DNA of 64,000 nt from Sclerurus mexicanus (Eukaryota; Chordata; Aves; Passeriformes; Furnariidae). Shown one piece after another: positions 49,261-61,072 of this stretch; within the stretch, counting starts at the first letter, position 1; each line of letters begins with the position of its first letter. The stretch is taken from assembly GCA_013396755.1 (NCBI GenBank), contig VWZF01003010.1, positions 178,955-242,954 on the forward strand, read 5' to 3'. The notes beneath the pieces were generated by a model that did no database searches, was not told where the DNA came from, and saw only the letters and a list, made by a program, of their open reading frames with translations. Made by a program: the position numbers and the translations under genes.

Positions 49261-52011
49261 TCTGCTGCTAGTTACATTTTTTATTTTTATGGAAAAAAAA
49301 ATAAAAGCACAAGAAGAAGTTACTGTGACTTCGCAATAAAAATATATCCAGCCTTGAATGGGCAGATTTGCCTCCTGTTTGTTCATAAGAAAGTTTACAA
49401 ACACTATGATCTACTTTTGAAGAGAAGAATTTAACCCTATCTTAATAGGACATGAAGGAATATTTTTCTACCCCTTTTCAGCACTTTTAGTTTGGCACTT
49501 GTTTAAGGTGTTATTAATGTGCACATTCAAGAGAGTCTTAGATCCTGCAGCAGTTCTCCATTACGAAATGCCTTTTTTAGCATGGAACGACTTCTGACTC
49601 CTACTCACCGTCCACTTTTAGTGGTCTCCCTGTTATCACTTCAAATACTTTCCAGAGAGTGAAGAAGAAACAAGAATGCTCAAATAAATGTCTTCTCTAA
49701 CTGTGCGAATTTTCATTAAGATTTTCTTAGCTCCCCACTCCCACACACCTTTTCCCATGAAAGTGAGAAGAGTGTGCCTCTGCCAACTATTTATCCTTCA
49801 TTAGAGCTAAATATCACCTTAAACAGACAGTTGGGAAATGCAAGATGCTGACACTTAAAAGTTTGCTTCTTTTTTGCCTTTGGAGAATTGAGCCTTTACC
49901 AGATGAGATGAACACCATTATACTTGGGCAAATGCATGGGCAAACAGGAGCTACACAAAGCATCAATGAGTCCAAGGCTCAACAAGCTCATGTCTTTTCA
50001 CAAATGGAGCATGCAAAGGGAAAGCTTCCCCTAGGAAATGGGATTGGTCATGTTCCCCTGCTCACAAAATCTCTGACAGAAATCCTGTGGAGTTTCAGAA
50101 GAGCAAACTTACATCATTCCCAGAAGAGTTTATCTCTGAGCTTCTATGAAGTGAACATTGAGGATATTTAAAGAGTTCCAAACAGTCTTCAGCACTTTTA
50201 ACAGTTTTGACTATGCTTATGCTGCAAATAACATAAGAATTATATTAAACAACCTTAAAATTCAAGTTACAATTTGTATTGACGTACCCAGGCTAGCTGT
50301 AAGAGCTGTGCAGCCTGATGGAGTTAGACTCCAGCTTGATGAGCATCCTGGGGAAACATGCTGACATTGTCCAAGGTGAGCACCCACTATGCTCCTGACA
50401 GTAGTTCAGCTAACTTATTTAAAAGCTGGCTTTGATATAATTAGCCCATATACAACTACACATTCAGATCGCAGAAGAGGCCAAACTTGAAACACCTTGA
50501 CACAGTCATACTACTTTAATGACACTGATAACAAAACAGTTTAAATTGCATCAAACCTAAAATCTAAAAAAACCAAATCAACCAATCCAAAACCAAACAA
50601 ACAAAATTAAAAACAGAACTACTTATAGTCCAAGGCTAAATATATAAAGACAAGATTCACAAGAACAAGAGACTAAGAAAGACAGTACACCACACAGTCT
50701 CCCTCAGGATTTCAGCTACTTCCAGCTTTGACTTTGTAGAATGTTTCTTCAAGGAATTATCTTTTCTAAGAAAATACATGTTTATTTGTTTATTGTTTCT
50801 CTCTGGAACTTCAGCTTTTTGCTGTTTCATGAATAAAATGGAAAGAGAACACAAATTTTACCAAATTAAAATTATTAATAAGCATAATCTTTTTTCTCAT
50901 AGATAGCTACCAAGGAGAAGTTATGAAAACGTGATGTTATTCAGATTGTTTCCTATTTCCCCTCCTCTAATTTTTAATCTGTCTCAGATAGTCTTAAAGT
51001 TTTTGCCTAGAAAACTGAACATCTATTTGAGAAACCTCACCTGATCCAAATTAAAGTTTTCCCAGCCAGCAAGAAGTCCTGTTCTGGGGAGCCATCTCCC
51101 TGGTGTCCTGACAGCATTTTTACAGCACATGGGTTTCACCCTCTGCATGCTGTGGAGTGGTGAACATGAGCCCATCTCCTGAATCTCTGGCTACTGTCTC
51201 CACAGCATGAACAGCCTTTGAAACCACCGCTGGTAAGGCTTCCTCTGAAGATTTTGCTGATCCTGTGTTGAAAGTGTTAGTTTTTTAGAGCTGAGACAGA
51301 AGACACTCTCAGTAGAAATATTTTGAACATAAATAAAAATGAAAAAGTGTGAAGGAGTCAAACAGGTAACTATTTGTAATTGGAAAAACTATTGATTTTT
51401 TTTTTTTTGATACATAGTCTAAATTATCCCGCAAGAAAAGTAGCAATGTATCTTTAAACAGATTTATTGGTCCTAACTTATTCAACTTCAATGCCATCAC
51501 TGTTTTCATTTGATATAGAGATAGAATGGAAATGCAGGTACTGGAGAGGAGTTTGGTTTCAGGGATCAGAAAGATACAAGAAGAGATTTGAGGTCTATGT
51601 GTCTAAGGAGAAGACACACACCTGCCCCACACCTACAAGCTCAGCCCTTCAACAGGAAGCAACATCTGTGCTGCTGTGACAGGTGTCGGTCACAAGATGT
51701 ATACCCTGGTTTCTACTCCAAGCTGTCTCACATACGCTCAGATCTGAAGGTGAAGGAAGTCCATCAAATCCTAGATTATAGTATTACCATAAAATTATGT
51801 ATTGTCAGAACTTTATATTGATACCTGTACCAATCTGCTGCCTTTGCAGGTTTGTTTTTTTTTCCTGGTCACTCCTAATAGTTCATCTGTAAAGGTATTT
51901 CATAAACCAATCTTATGCAAAAGGAAAGTTAAAGGCAGAATTACAATGTGTTACAGCATAAAAAAAATCCTGCAAATGGCTATGATTTTCCAAAGTATAA
52001 CCATGTGTCTG
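49261..52011. other. Spacer without recognisable gene
   Basis: About 2.75 kb. A strong donor-like CAAG|GTGAGC occurs at 50376, but no convincing acceptor precedes it within exon distance. An A-rich run with CAAA words lies at 50560-50620. A 13-T run lies at 51396-51408. The longest frame is 108 codons (49845-50171), with no recognisable domain. Confidence 0.55.
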
Positions 52012-52035
52012 GCTAGCTAGCTAGATGGATGGATG
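52012..52035. repeat. Compound tetranucleotide microsatellite
   Basis: About three GCTA units run into about three GATG units. It is short but clean. Confidence 0.85.
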
Positions 52036-54467
52036 ACAAAAGAAAAGCTCTGCACAGTGTCATTGCCAGTGAAGTTTAGACAGACTGTTTCTGTGCCTTT
52101 GAGCCTCAGGTTCAGATTTACCTGTATTTGTTGAGGAGTGAGACAGAGCAGAAGTTTATCCCTAAAAGGCTATTTTATCATAATTCTCCATTCCCAGCAC
52201 TGTCTTCTTCTCCCACTTCTTCTCGAGTCTATTCTCTGAAGTCTAAAGACATTCACTCTAATGCATTCACTCTTCAAGCATCTTTGGTGAGAGAATTAAC
52301 CTGTGTATCTTTCTTCTATCCAGGACATATGCGCATAAGCTCCATGGGACCCTCATACCTCCAAAACCTCAATTTTGCTTTGATTGAAGATGGGAAAAGC
52401 ATTCAGGAGTTTTTAGGGGAGGTCTGATAGACCCTCAACTCACTGACAATGAATCTGTTTTTTTCTCAGGAACACCAGGAAAAAGGCAAGAGTCTACTTC
52501 ACTGGAAATGCTGTCTTTTGTACATATATGTTGTGGTGCTATGGGAAAGCAGATAGAGCTACTATGATTTCTACCAGTCTCTTGCAAGAGGGAGAACAAA
52601 TATATGTGTACAAAATTTTCTTTAAAATAATGTCTTTTTGCTAGAATGGCAATTGGTCAGGAAAAGAATGATACACACAGATTAGGTCACACATACTTGT
52701 TTTGGGAGATTAAATGCATATCACAAAGCAGTATTGCTGGTATCCTTGTAATATCCTTGTGGGATGTCATGCAATGTACAAAACAGAGTGGCAATAAGGG
52801 ACTTAAAATGTTTGAAGACTATCTAACCAAAAGCTGACTCCAGCCAGTCAATGTGATGATAATGTGTAAATACATATACATGCATACATGCATGGATGAG
52901 AAGCAGTGATGTGCTATTATGTGTCAGCTATTGCACTGGGACCCTTGGAAAAGATGGAAGATACAAGCACCAGTATTGGAGCAGAGAAGACAGGAGGAAG
53001 ATTATTTGTTGTTGTAAGGGTCCGTGACAACATCACTGTGTAAAACACGGGATGAAATAACAATCCCATACTCTTCCTTTCTCTCATACTGAAGGACCTT
53101 CATGAACACTTTCAACACCTGCAGAGAGCTGAGGGAAAGCCAGAACAACCAGGTATAGAAGGCTATAGAAAACATGGTTGTTCCAAAACCAAGAAAAAGT
53201 TGAATGTTGTAGCCTGTTGTTTTATCCCCACTAAGTGAGAGAAATATCAAGTGGAGGTCATAATAGGGTTTATAATTATTTAGAGTTTTTCTCCTGCACA
53301 AAAGTGTTCTTCATTCTGGAGGGTACTGATTGCAATTGTACAGCACTTCACCTCCAGAAGTGAGAAGCAAGAAGAAGCAAGAGAGTGGTTAGTCAAAAAG
53401 AGTCTGTGGTTTCCCTTTTGGCCTCGTGGATTGCAATGCTTGTGTCCTAGCCATGCCAGTGATTCAGAAAACGTTGAAATTCACCCTCTGTTTCACTTTT
53501 CGAAACCATATTAAGCAGCCCTCATTCACCAAGGAGAGCCTGACCCAGATTTCCTCCCTTTCTTCTTAGCTCTTTGCCTTTACCTTTCGAACATCTACTT
53601 CCCCAGGCCAACTTTCTGAGTCTCATCATCTCCCTCTCATGTGCCAAAACAGTCTTATTGCTTTCAGGTCTTTTCCTCCCTTTGATCTCTCCTTCTCTGT
53701 GAACATATTGCCCTTCTCTTTCTTTTCTCCCAGATCGCCATTTCTCCCTTCCTATAGATCCTCCAGGTTGATTTCTCCCTTATCCTTCTATTCCCTCAGG
53801 TTTTCCCCATGTTATAGACTCAAGAACCAACTCTCTATTACAAATTTTTCCATTAGTAAGAGTGGGGGAGGGAACAAGAAGGTCTGCAGCTTTTCCAAAT
53901 GTTGTGTTGTTGGGAATACTTCCCTTATTGTGCCTGTCTAAAATTCAGTTTATACAGGTGGCAGAATGAAATGTGCCATCTCGTAATTAGTCCCACATGC
54001 ACTGCAGGCAATTTATCATCAAAACAATCAGCAGTCACCATTTGATTCAGTGAATACCAGAGATTATCAGAAAATTGAGCCGAGGGAAGGGAGGAAAATA
54101 GGATCAAGCCCTTTGGCTTTTGTAAATTCCTTTTTTTTAAATATTTTTTTTCCCCACAAAAATATTATTTTCCCTGTAAAGTAATGATCAACCCAAATTA
54201 CCTCATAATAAGTAGATTCACATAAAAACTGTTGTCTTGGCCTTTGCAACCTGTCTTTCCCTCTGAATTCATTGCATTGGACTTTCTTGTGTACTTAATA
54301 GACTACTTCAATAACAGCAATCAGCACAAATGTACTTTCACTCACGAGGAGTGTATTCTCTTTCTCAGATGATCACTGCTGCTGCTCTTTTTAGTGATGG
54401 CAAAGCAAATTGTTATGTCTTTTTGTGCAAGAAAATGGGCACAGCAAACTCTGGACACTCATTCCTG
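52036..54467. other. Spacer without recognisable gene
   Basis: Ordinary spacer. It includes a short ACAT/ATGC simple repeat at 52868-52894 and a pyrimidine-rich stretch at 53540-53810 that keeps a 100-codon plus-strand frame open through low complexity. No domain or repeat family is recognised. Confidence 0.6.
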
Positions 54468-54538
54468 CATACACACATACACAGACATACACATTTAAGC
54501 ATATGCACTCTCACATAGGCATACACACGTGCGCATAG
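54468..54538. repeat. Degenerate (CA)n / (CATA)n tract
   Basis: About 70 bases dominated by ACACATACACA-type words with interruptions. An old microsatellite is the simplest reading. Confidence 0.75.
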
Positions 54539-57500
54539 CCAGAGGTGCTAAATGCCTTAGGCAGAAAGAGGTGTGGAGACAATTCCTCACATGATAACTT
54601 AGGATTATTACAGTATTATTTACTGCCAATCTTCACTGCATCACTGATCCTTTCAATGAAGAAATTCAGTAATTAATGGAAAAACAGGATGCCACCAAAC
54701 TCTGAGGAAGTGCTGATATCCACACATCAAAGTAATGAGAGTACAGGGAAGAAATGTGTCTGTAGGGAAAGACAGCAGTAGCCCCATGACCCTACATGAG
54801 GGCATGTCTGCCTCTATCCTACCTGTAAGAAGTGTAGATATATTATGCTCCTGCAGGGCTATGCAGGAATGTTCAGTGATGTGGGGCTCTCTTCCCCCAC
54901 GTCATTAAACCATGTACTCGAGGGCATAGCCCCTAGCGTGGTCACCAGTAGACAGCAGCAGTTCTGTTTTTGAGAGCTTCTTGCTACACATCAGTTTCAG
55001 AAACAAAATAGTGGGAAAACCAAGAAACTTTTCTCTTATAATCTCTCCCAAGGACTGCTCAGTGTTTTGTCTCCTGTGCCTCAGTAGCTGCAACTGCCTG
55101 TCCCACCCTCTTGCAACCTTTCCTTGTACAAGACAATGCTAAAAAAACTTACAAGCCAGCCTTTAAAAATTTTTCCACCTTATGTTACAAACTAATCATT
55201 ACAGTCTATGAGTCAAACCGAGTTTACTTTTTAAACAAACGATGTGTCAATAAGAAGAATGTCCTAGTGTTAACTTCAATTACCATAGACATGCCTGGTG
55301 ATGAAGAGTGTTTGATCTATTGCTACTTCTTCAGGGCAACTTCCTTTTGCAGCAAAGGCTTGTACTGCTGTGTTCTCTCTATCCTCTGCTTCCATTCTAT
55401 CAATGTTCCTTTTGCTTTAGAGGCTCTTCAGTTAAATTAATATACTGATCAAAAGCCTGAACTGAGTTCAGGCTGTGCTTAGTGAGTCTGGAGTTCCTTG
55501 GAAGATAAATTACATAGCTAGAAAGCATCCTTCAAGGTGAAGTTTTACAACAGGTAGGTAGGTGAAGGTAGGTAGGTGAATCATTTTATCCATAATATAG
55601 CATGACTCAAGTAATTGTTCTAAAATAATGCAATGTTTTATTAGTGCATTGTTTAACATCAGCTGTGTTACACACTTACCAGAGGCCAGTATGTCCTCCA
55701 TGTTCTGCTAGTTAACATAAAATGCCAAATGCAAACAAAACATTTCCATATCCCACCTTGGACTGTGAAAGTCATCTGTGATAGTCAAAGATTGAACTTA
55801 CTGTATGAAGGTCTTGCAACTGAGCACCTGAGCACAGGCCATGGCAAACACAAAATCACACAAAAAGTGAGTGCAAAGAAACTTGACTCATTTCCATTTC
55901 ATTAAAACACTTCCTTCAGAGCTGACATGAAAGAAGCAGTCCTTCCCTACCTCTTAGCTGAGACAGTCATTGGCTGGACAAAAGGTGCTATTATCCATAA
56001 TTGAGAATATACCTCAAACCAGTGAGCCAAATAAACAGACATCCTTTTCTGTGGCTTTAAGACTGATATTTTTCTTTGTACCCTTGAGCAACTGACAAGG
56101 GAAACAAACGAGGCACCCAGTAACACAAAAGCCTGCACATTGCAGCAGAGGGTGGAATCAGTGTGTCCATGCTGTCACGGAAGAGCAGTCAATCATCGCC
56201 CTTCCTGGTCCTCACTCCCTCTCTTCAGTCCTTTCGAGTAGTCCCACTACTGCAGGTAGCAGGGATGTCTTGAGCAACATCTGTCCTCCTCCCCATCTGA
56301 AGAGAGATTAGACAACCTTGCCTATGGGCACACATAAAGTCTTGCGCATTAAGGCACAGAAATTTTTGGCTCTCACGGAACTTACCCTGCCATGTGGCAT
56401 ATGGACAGACATTTGCAGCTCCTAGGTTAGTGTAGGTGCCCAAAGAAGGTCTCGAATCCAATGCAATGGGCCCTGTTGTAGCCAAACAATAATAAGCTGG
56501 AAGGCATTTGAGAAAAGTCTTGGTTTTAACACCCTTTTAACCTCTTTATAGCAAGCTTTGCCAATAAAGGAATAAGAAAAAGAGTAACTGGAGAAGTCCC
56601 CAGCTCCCAGCCACATCTAACAGAGCATGGAGTCTGTAGCTCTCCTGCTGTTTTCAAACTAGCACTGGTGGGCTGTTAACACTGGAAGCAACGGTACTTC
56701 ACCAATGTCATCACTTAATAATATATTATGACAGCATCTATAGAATTGATTAGCATAAATCAACATAATACATACTTTGCAGCATTAGTATTGAAAACTT
56801 TCATACTCAGGTGGTGATGGGGGGGTCACAATATATGATAAATTGTAATGATTTTTCTGGAGTAGTCTCACACATCATAGTATGTTTGCACAGTATGGGC
56901 ATGTGAGACTGCACATACATATACTTTAAGAATATGCATAATATGGTAGCTATAGCATTAGTTTCATACATTCTTCTAACAATAACATCCCAAATTTTCT
57001 AACTTTTCTGTAATCTTTTCTTAGACTTAAAGAAAAGACAAATTTCTAGGAGCTGCCACATGGGAACAGGGAGAAAGAAAGTTGGGGGAGAGTGGGCTGG
57101 GTTTGTGTTCATTTTGATTTCAAAGCACATCAGCCTGTCTTTCTGTGTCCAAAGGGTCATCATGCACAGAGTCACGTAAATAGAGACTGCTTAAAAAAAA
57201 AATAACTTGAGGTCACTCAGAGTCAGACCTCTAGGTTTGAATTACAGATAAACACATTTCAAAGTGCAAACTTTGAAAACAAGGTACAGGGGAGAACAAC
57301 CTTACATGGCATTTCCATCAATTTTGATAGAGTAGTTTCAATTTTCAGAGTAATAATTCAAAGGTCTTGTGGCTTTCTGACAACACTGACTTCTGCTTCT
57401 TCCTCGTTCTCTGTCCTTCCCTCTAGTGCTCTGTGCCCGCTCTGAACATTACCTGTTTCAAACCTTAATCACATCCAAGTGTATTTTCGAGAGCTCTTCC

Positions 57501-60500
57501 AAAGTCTTCACTTTAGGCAGCATTTTCTGAACAGGAAACCTCTTTGGGGTTGAGATGGCAAGCACATTTGGAGATGGCAGACAAAGTACAAAAAAAAGAA
57601 AAGCACTGTGCAGTGCACAACAGTAATTCTTCTCCTGTCCTAAAGGAAAAGTCTGTAAATTCTCTAGACTCTACAGCAGGTGGGGATATGCATAGTCCCT
57701 CATTCCTTCATTAGTAATGATGACATGGAAAACCTGAGGAAGATCCTCATAAGTGACTCATAAGTCACTCCCTGCTCCACCTCCCTAGGCTGACACCCTG
57801 TTTCCCAGCACCCGGGAAGCAGAAAGCTTACCATAGGCCTTGCTTGCCACCATATGGCATTATATCTCTGCACTCACCCTTTCAATCACATTAATGCCAA
57901 TAATGCAACAATCTTTTTCTTTTATAAAGGTCTTAACCTGGCTTGTGCATTAATTTAGTCTGCCAAGTTATTTATGCACCTATAAAAATGCAGACTAGGC
58001 ATCCTTACAAGCACAGACAGATCCTATTTATGCTGACCTGAAAGACTTCTGAGCTCACCGTTACAGGGCCTTGGTAGTGTTGGCCCAGTACCACATGTTT
58101 TCTAGGGGTCAGGGATGAAGAAACTGATGCCAAGGGGAGTCTGTCTGTGTCTTCCACCTTAACCTGAAGTCCATTGTTTCCCATTGAACACACTCACTCC
58201 TCTCTTGCTGCTTCCAGCCAATCTCTCAGTATTTCCAGACTGATGAAAGCAAGCAATGCTGATGCATCTCCAAACTCCGCAGCTGTGGTATTTCCAACCT
58301 TGTTTCAGCTACCATTTCAGTGAGCATTGGGAATATGTAGTAGTGTTCTGAAATGAGACTGTATTCACAAGTTTTCTTTGGACATTTTGGTGAAGCCTGC
58401 TCTGAAAACACTGACAGTTTTTTCCAAGTGAAGCCTGGAGGATTAGTCTGTATGTGGTACTCCAATAATAACACCAAAGTAAGGAGTATTATTAAGAGCC
58501 AGTTTAATTTTTTGAACATATCATGTAACACACTGAGAAAGTAGCACAAGGTCAAGGAAAATATCTATTATTTAATTTGAGCTGGAGCCAAACTGGTGGT
58601 GATCTTGAAGACCACACTTCCCACTATGAATGGAACTTCCTTTATTCAGTCCTTCCAACTTCATCAAAACTTTCCATTCACTCTACCTTTGTCTATCTTT
58701 TTCTTAGAAAATACATTACAATCTCAGAGGGACCTCCCCTTTCTTTTCTTTCTTTGCTAGATAAATGGGGAACACTCTTAACTTCTCTATAAGCCAGATT
58801 TTTTTCCCATTTCTGCCCTCAACTGTATCTTAGTAGCTCCAGGAAAGTCAAAACAGCAGCCATAACAGCAGAATCTCATCTTAGAAATCAATGCCATTTT
58901 CATTTGAACTCTTCTTTCCAGATAACATTGCCCCTCCTTTCTTGTGCAATAAGATGCTGATTTCACATCAAAGGTAACCATGACAGCATCACGACAGACA
59001 TATTTGTTTGGTAGGCGGGTTAATGACCAATAATGTTACTATCCACAGACTTGAAAAAAATCACTATTTCAGTCATTAAAAAGGTACATACAAATGAAAG
59101 ATTTACTAAATCTGAGTGGATGTGATCGATAATTTAAATATTACTGAATAACAAGTAAAGAAAACAAAAATAACAGCTTTGGTTTCAGGATATATGTAGC
59201 TGTCCTGTGAAAGTAAATATATTAAAACATTCCTACTATATTTTATGGCTGTATATAAATACCAAAATAGGTTTATAAGTTGAAAAGAGAACATGCCAAT
59301 TCTAAAATTATCACTCACAGAACTTCAGTTTATGCAGTTAAATCTCCCAGCTAACAGCATTCTGCAGGCTGTTGCTCTCCTGCCCAGGAAGCAAACCACA
59401 CATCTGCCTTTCCAATAATCATGGTAAAAAAATCAGTAAGGAAATGCAGGCCTGCTGAAGCACATTCATGGACAGTAAGGGTAAGGGGACTTATCACATA
59501 CACTAGTTGCAACACAACCTCTCTAGGGTGGCAGGTACTTAGATGAAGCAAATCACTACATAAGAGTATCGTGGCTTTGGTGTCTTTTTCTTCTTTTCTT
59601 GACACTCTGGGCTTCTCTTTCCATACTTTTACCTGACCAACATCCTCAGAAGACAGTGCTATCTCTCTGTCTCCTTTTCTGAACGAAGAAGTCAATATGG
59701 AGAAAGGTTGCTTTGCATTCTGTATTGAACAGACCACGTATCTCTGGCATCAGAAGTTATGTTGCATCCAGTGAAGGCCACATTGTAAATGATTAAAAAA
59801 GCAATGCTTTCATCAATGTGAAGTGTGCTTAAACTGGAATCTCTTGACAGAAACTTTACCACTATCACAACCACTTGGTAATGTGATCCATTTATTGGCC
59901 TCCTCCCAACTGCAGTAAACTGGAGTTTCTGTAACCCCGATGACCATACAGGACTCCAATTTCTGTGAAATGCTCTATGAATTTTTTCAGGTCTCCCCTC
60001 TAGGCCAAGAGGAAGCTGAGTCCCAGTTTTCTTTCAATATCTTTTTTTCTTATAAAATCTGGTTATCATAAAGACATCAATGGAAAGGGAGGGGGAAAAT
60101 TTGAGGAGCTTCTGCTCTATCCTGCCTTTCACTTTGGTTGTATTTTTCTTAGAGTTATGATTCTTGGACAAAATTCAAGGCAAGTTTGCCTTAACCTGTA
60201 CAACTTTATTTTCCAGAAATCATTCATTTGGCATCAAGAGATCTTACTTAGATGACATAGATAAAGCATGGCAGAATTATATCAGCATAGTGAACCCAAG
60301 CTTTTATACAAAAATATGTATATCCCAGTCCCAAAATCTTCTCTAAACTTGAACAAGATCAGAACAAATTATAAGGAACAAAATTTCCTAAAGCCTTTCT
60401 TGAGAGCACTTTAGTACTCCATGAGAAAACTTGATGCATCCAGTGATCATCTGACGGAACAGGTCACCATTTAGTTTTCCCAATCACTTTCTAAGCTACT

Positions 60501-60917
60501 ATTTTGACATGGCAAAGAGTCAGTGTTTCCTATTAGGGTCATGTCTGCTTTCAGGTGAGTCCTTGCACCTGAGAGGATCACTCTCTAACCTCAGTGGACG
60601 CCTTCTGGCATGGTGGTGATTTAAGGTATTAGAGCTCTATAGGAGGGTGGTGCAACTGAGCTGAAGGAGTGCTTGCTCATCTGAATGGCAATCACATCAC
60701 CTCTTAGAGATCACCGTATAGCTGATGGGGGAAGCCCCGACTCCTTTTCCACCAGATAACAAGGCCAAGCATCATAGCAAGACCAGGGAAAACTCCTGAG
60801 CAGTTTTTCCCCACACCAAGACTAAGAGAAAGAGCAACAAAAACCAAGAAGATGTTTCCCTCAGACACTATAAGACAAATATTTCTACTGATAGTCTCTG
60901 CAGTCTATTTCGTCCAG
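54539..60917. other. Long spacer without recognisable gene
   Basis: About 6.4 kb with no supported gene. It contains a (GTAG)n-type simple repeat at 55553-55579 and a G6 run near 56819-56824. Frames reach 128 codons (minus, 59351-59737), with no recognisable content. The stretch 60540-60900 is more balanced in composition and reads into the G/T tract that follows. It could belong to an unrecognised old insertion. Confidence 0.55.
55553..55579. repeat. (GGTA)n microsatellite, interrupted
   Basis: GGTAGGTAGGTGAAGGTAGGTAGGTG: two short blocks of GGTA units separated by GAA. The symmetry suggests duplication of a 15-base unit. Confidence 0.85.
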
Positions 60918-61072
60918 CCTTTTCTTTACTTTTTCTTTTTCTTTTTTTTTTTGGTGGGGGGAGATGGTGTATTTTTGGGGTTTTTTGTTTGTTTCATTTT
61001 GGTTTGGGTTTGGGTTTTGTTGTTGTTGTTTTTTTGGGTTTTGTTTTGTTTTGTTGTTTTTTGGGGGTTTTT
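60918..61072 (+). repeat. Strand-asymmetric G/T-rich low-complexity tract
   Basis: About 155 bases that are almost only T and G on the + strand. They begin as T with few C, then carry G runs of six, four, three, three, three and five, with TTTGGG twice and GTT/GTTTT repeats. On the minus strand it reads as A-rich with CCC runs, like an elaborated poly(A) tail. It is not telomeric (no TTAGGG). The 82- and 65-codon frames here are Phe/Val/Leu/Gly low complexity and not credible proteins. Confidence 0.9.

Noticed and set aside
61000..61020. TTTGGG repeats as interstitial telomere sequence
   Set aside because: Vertebrate telomere repeats are TTAGGG; none is present in tandem here.
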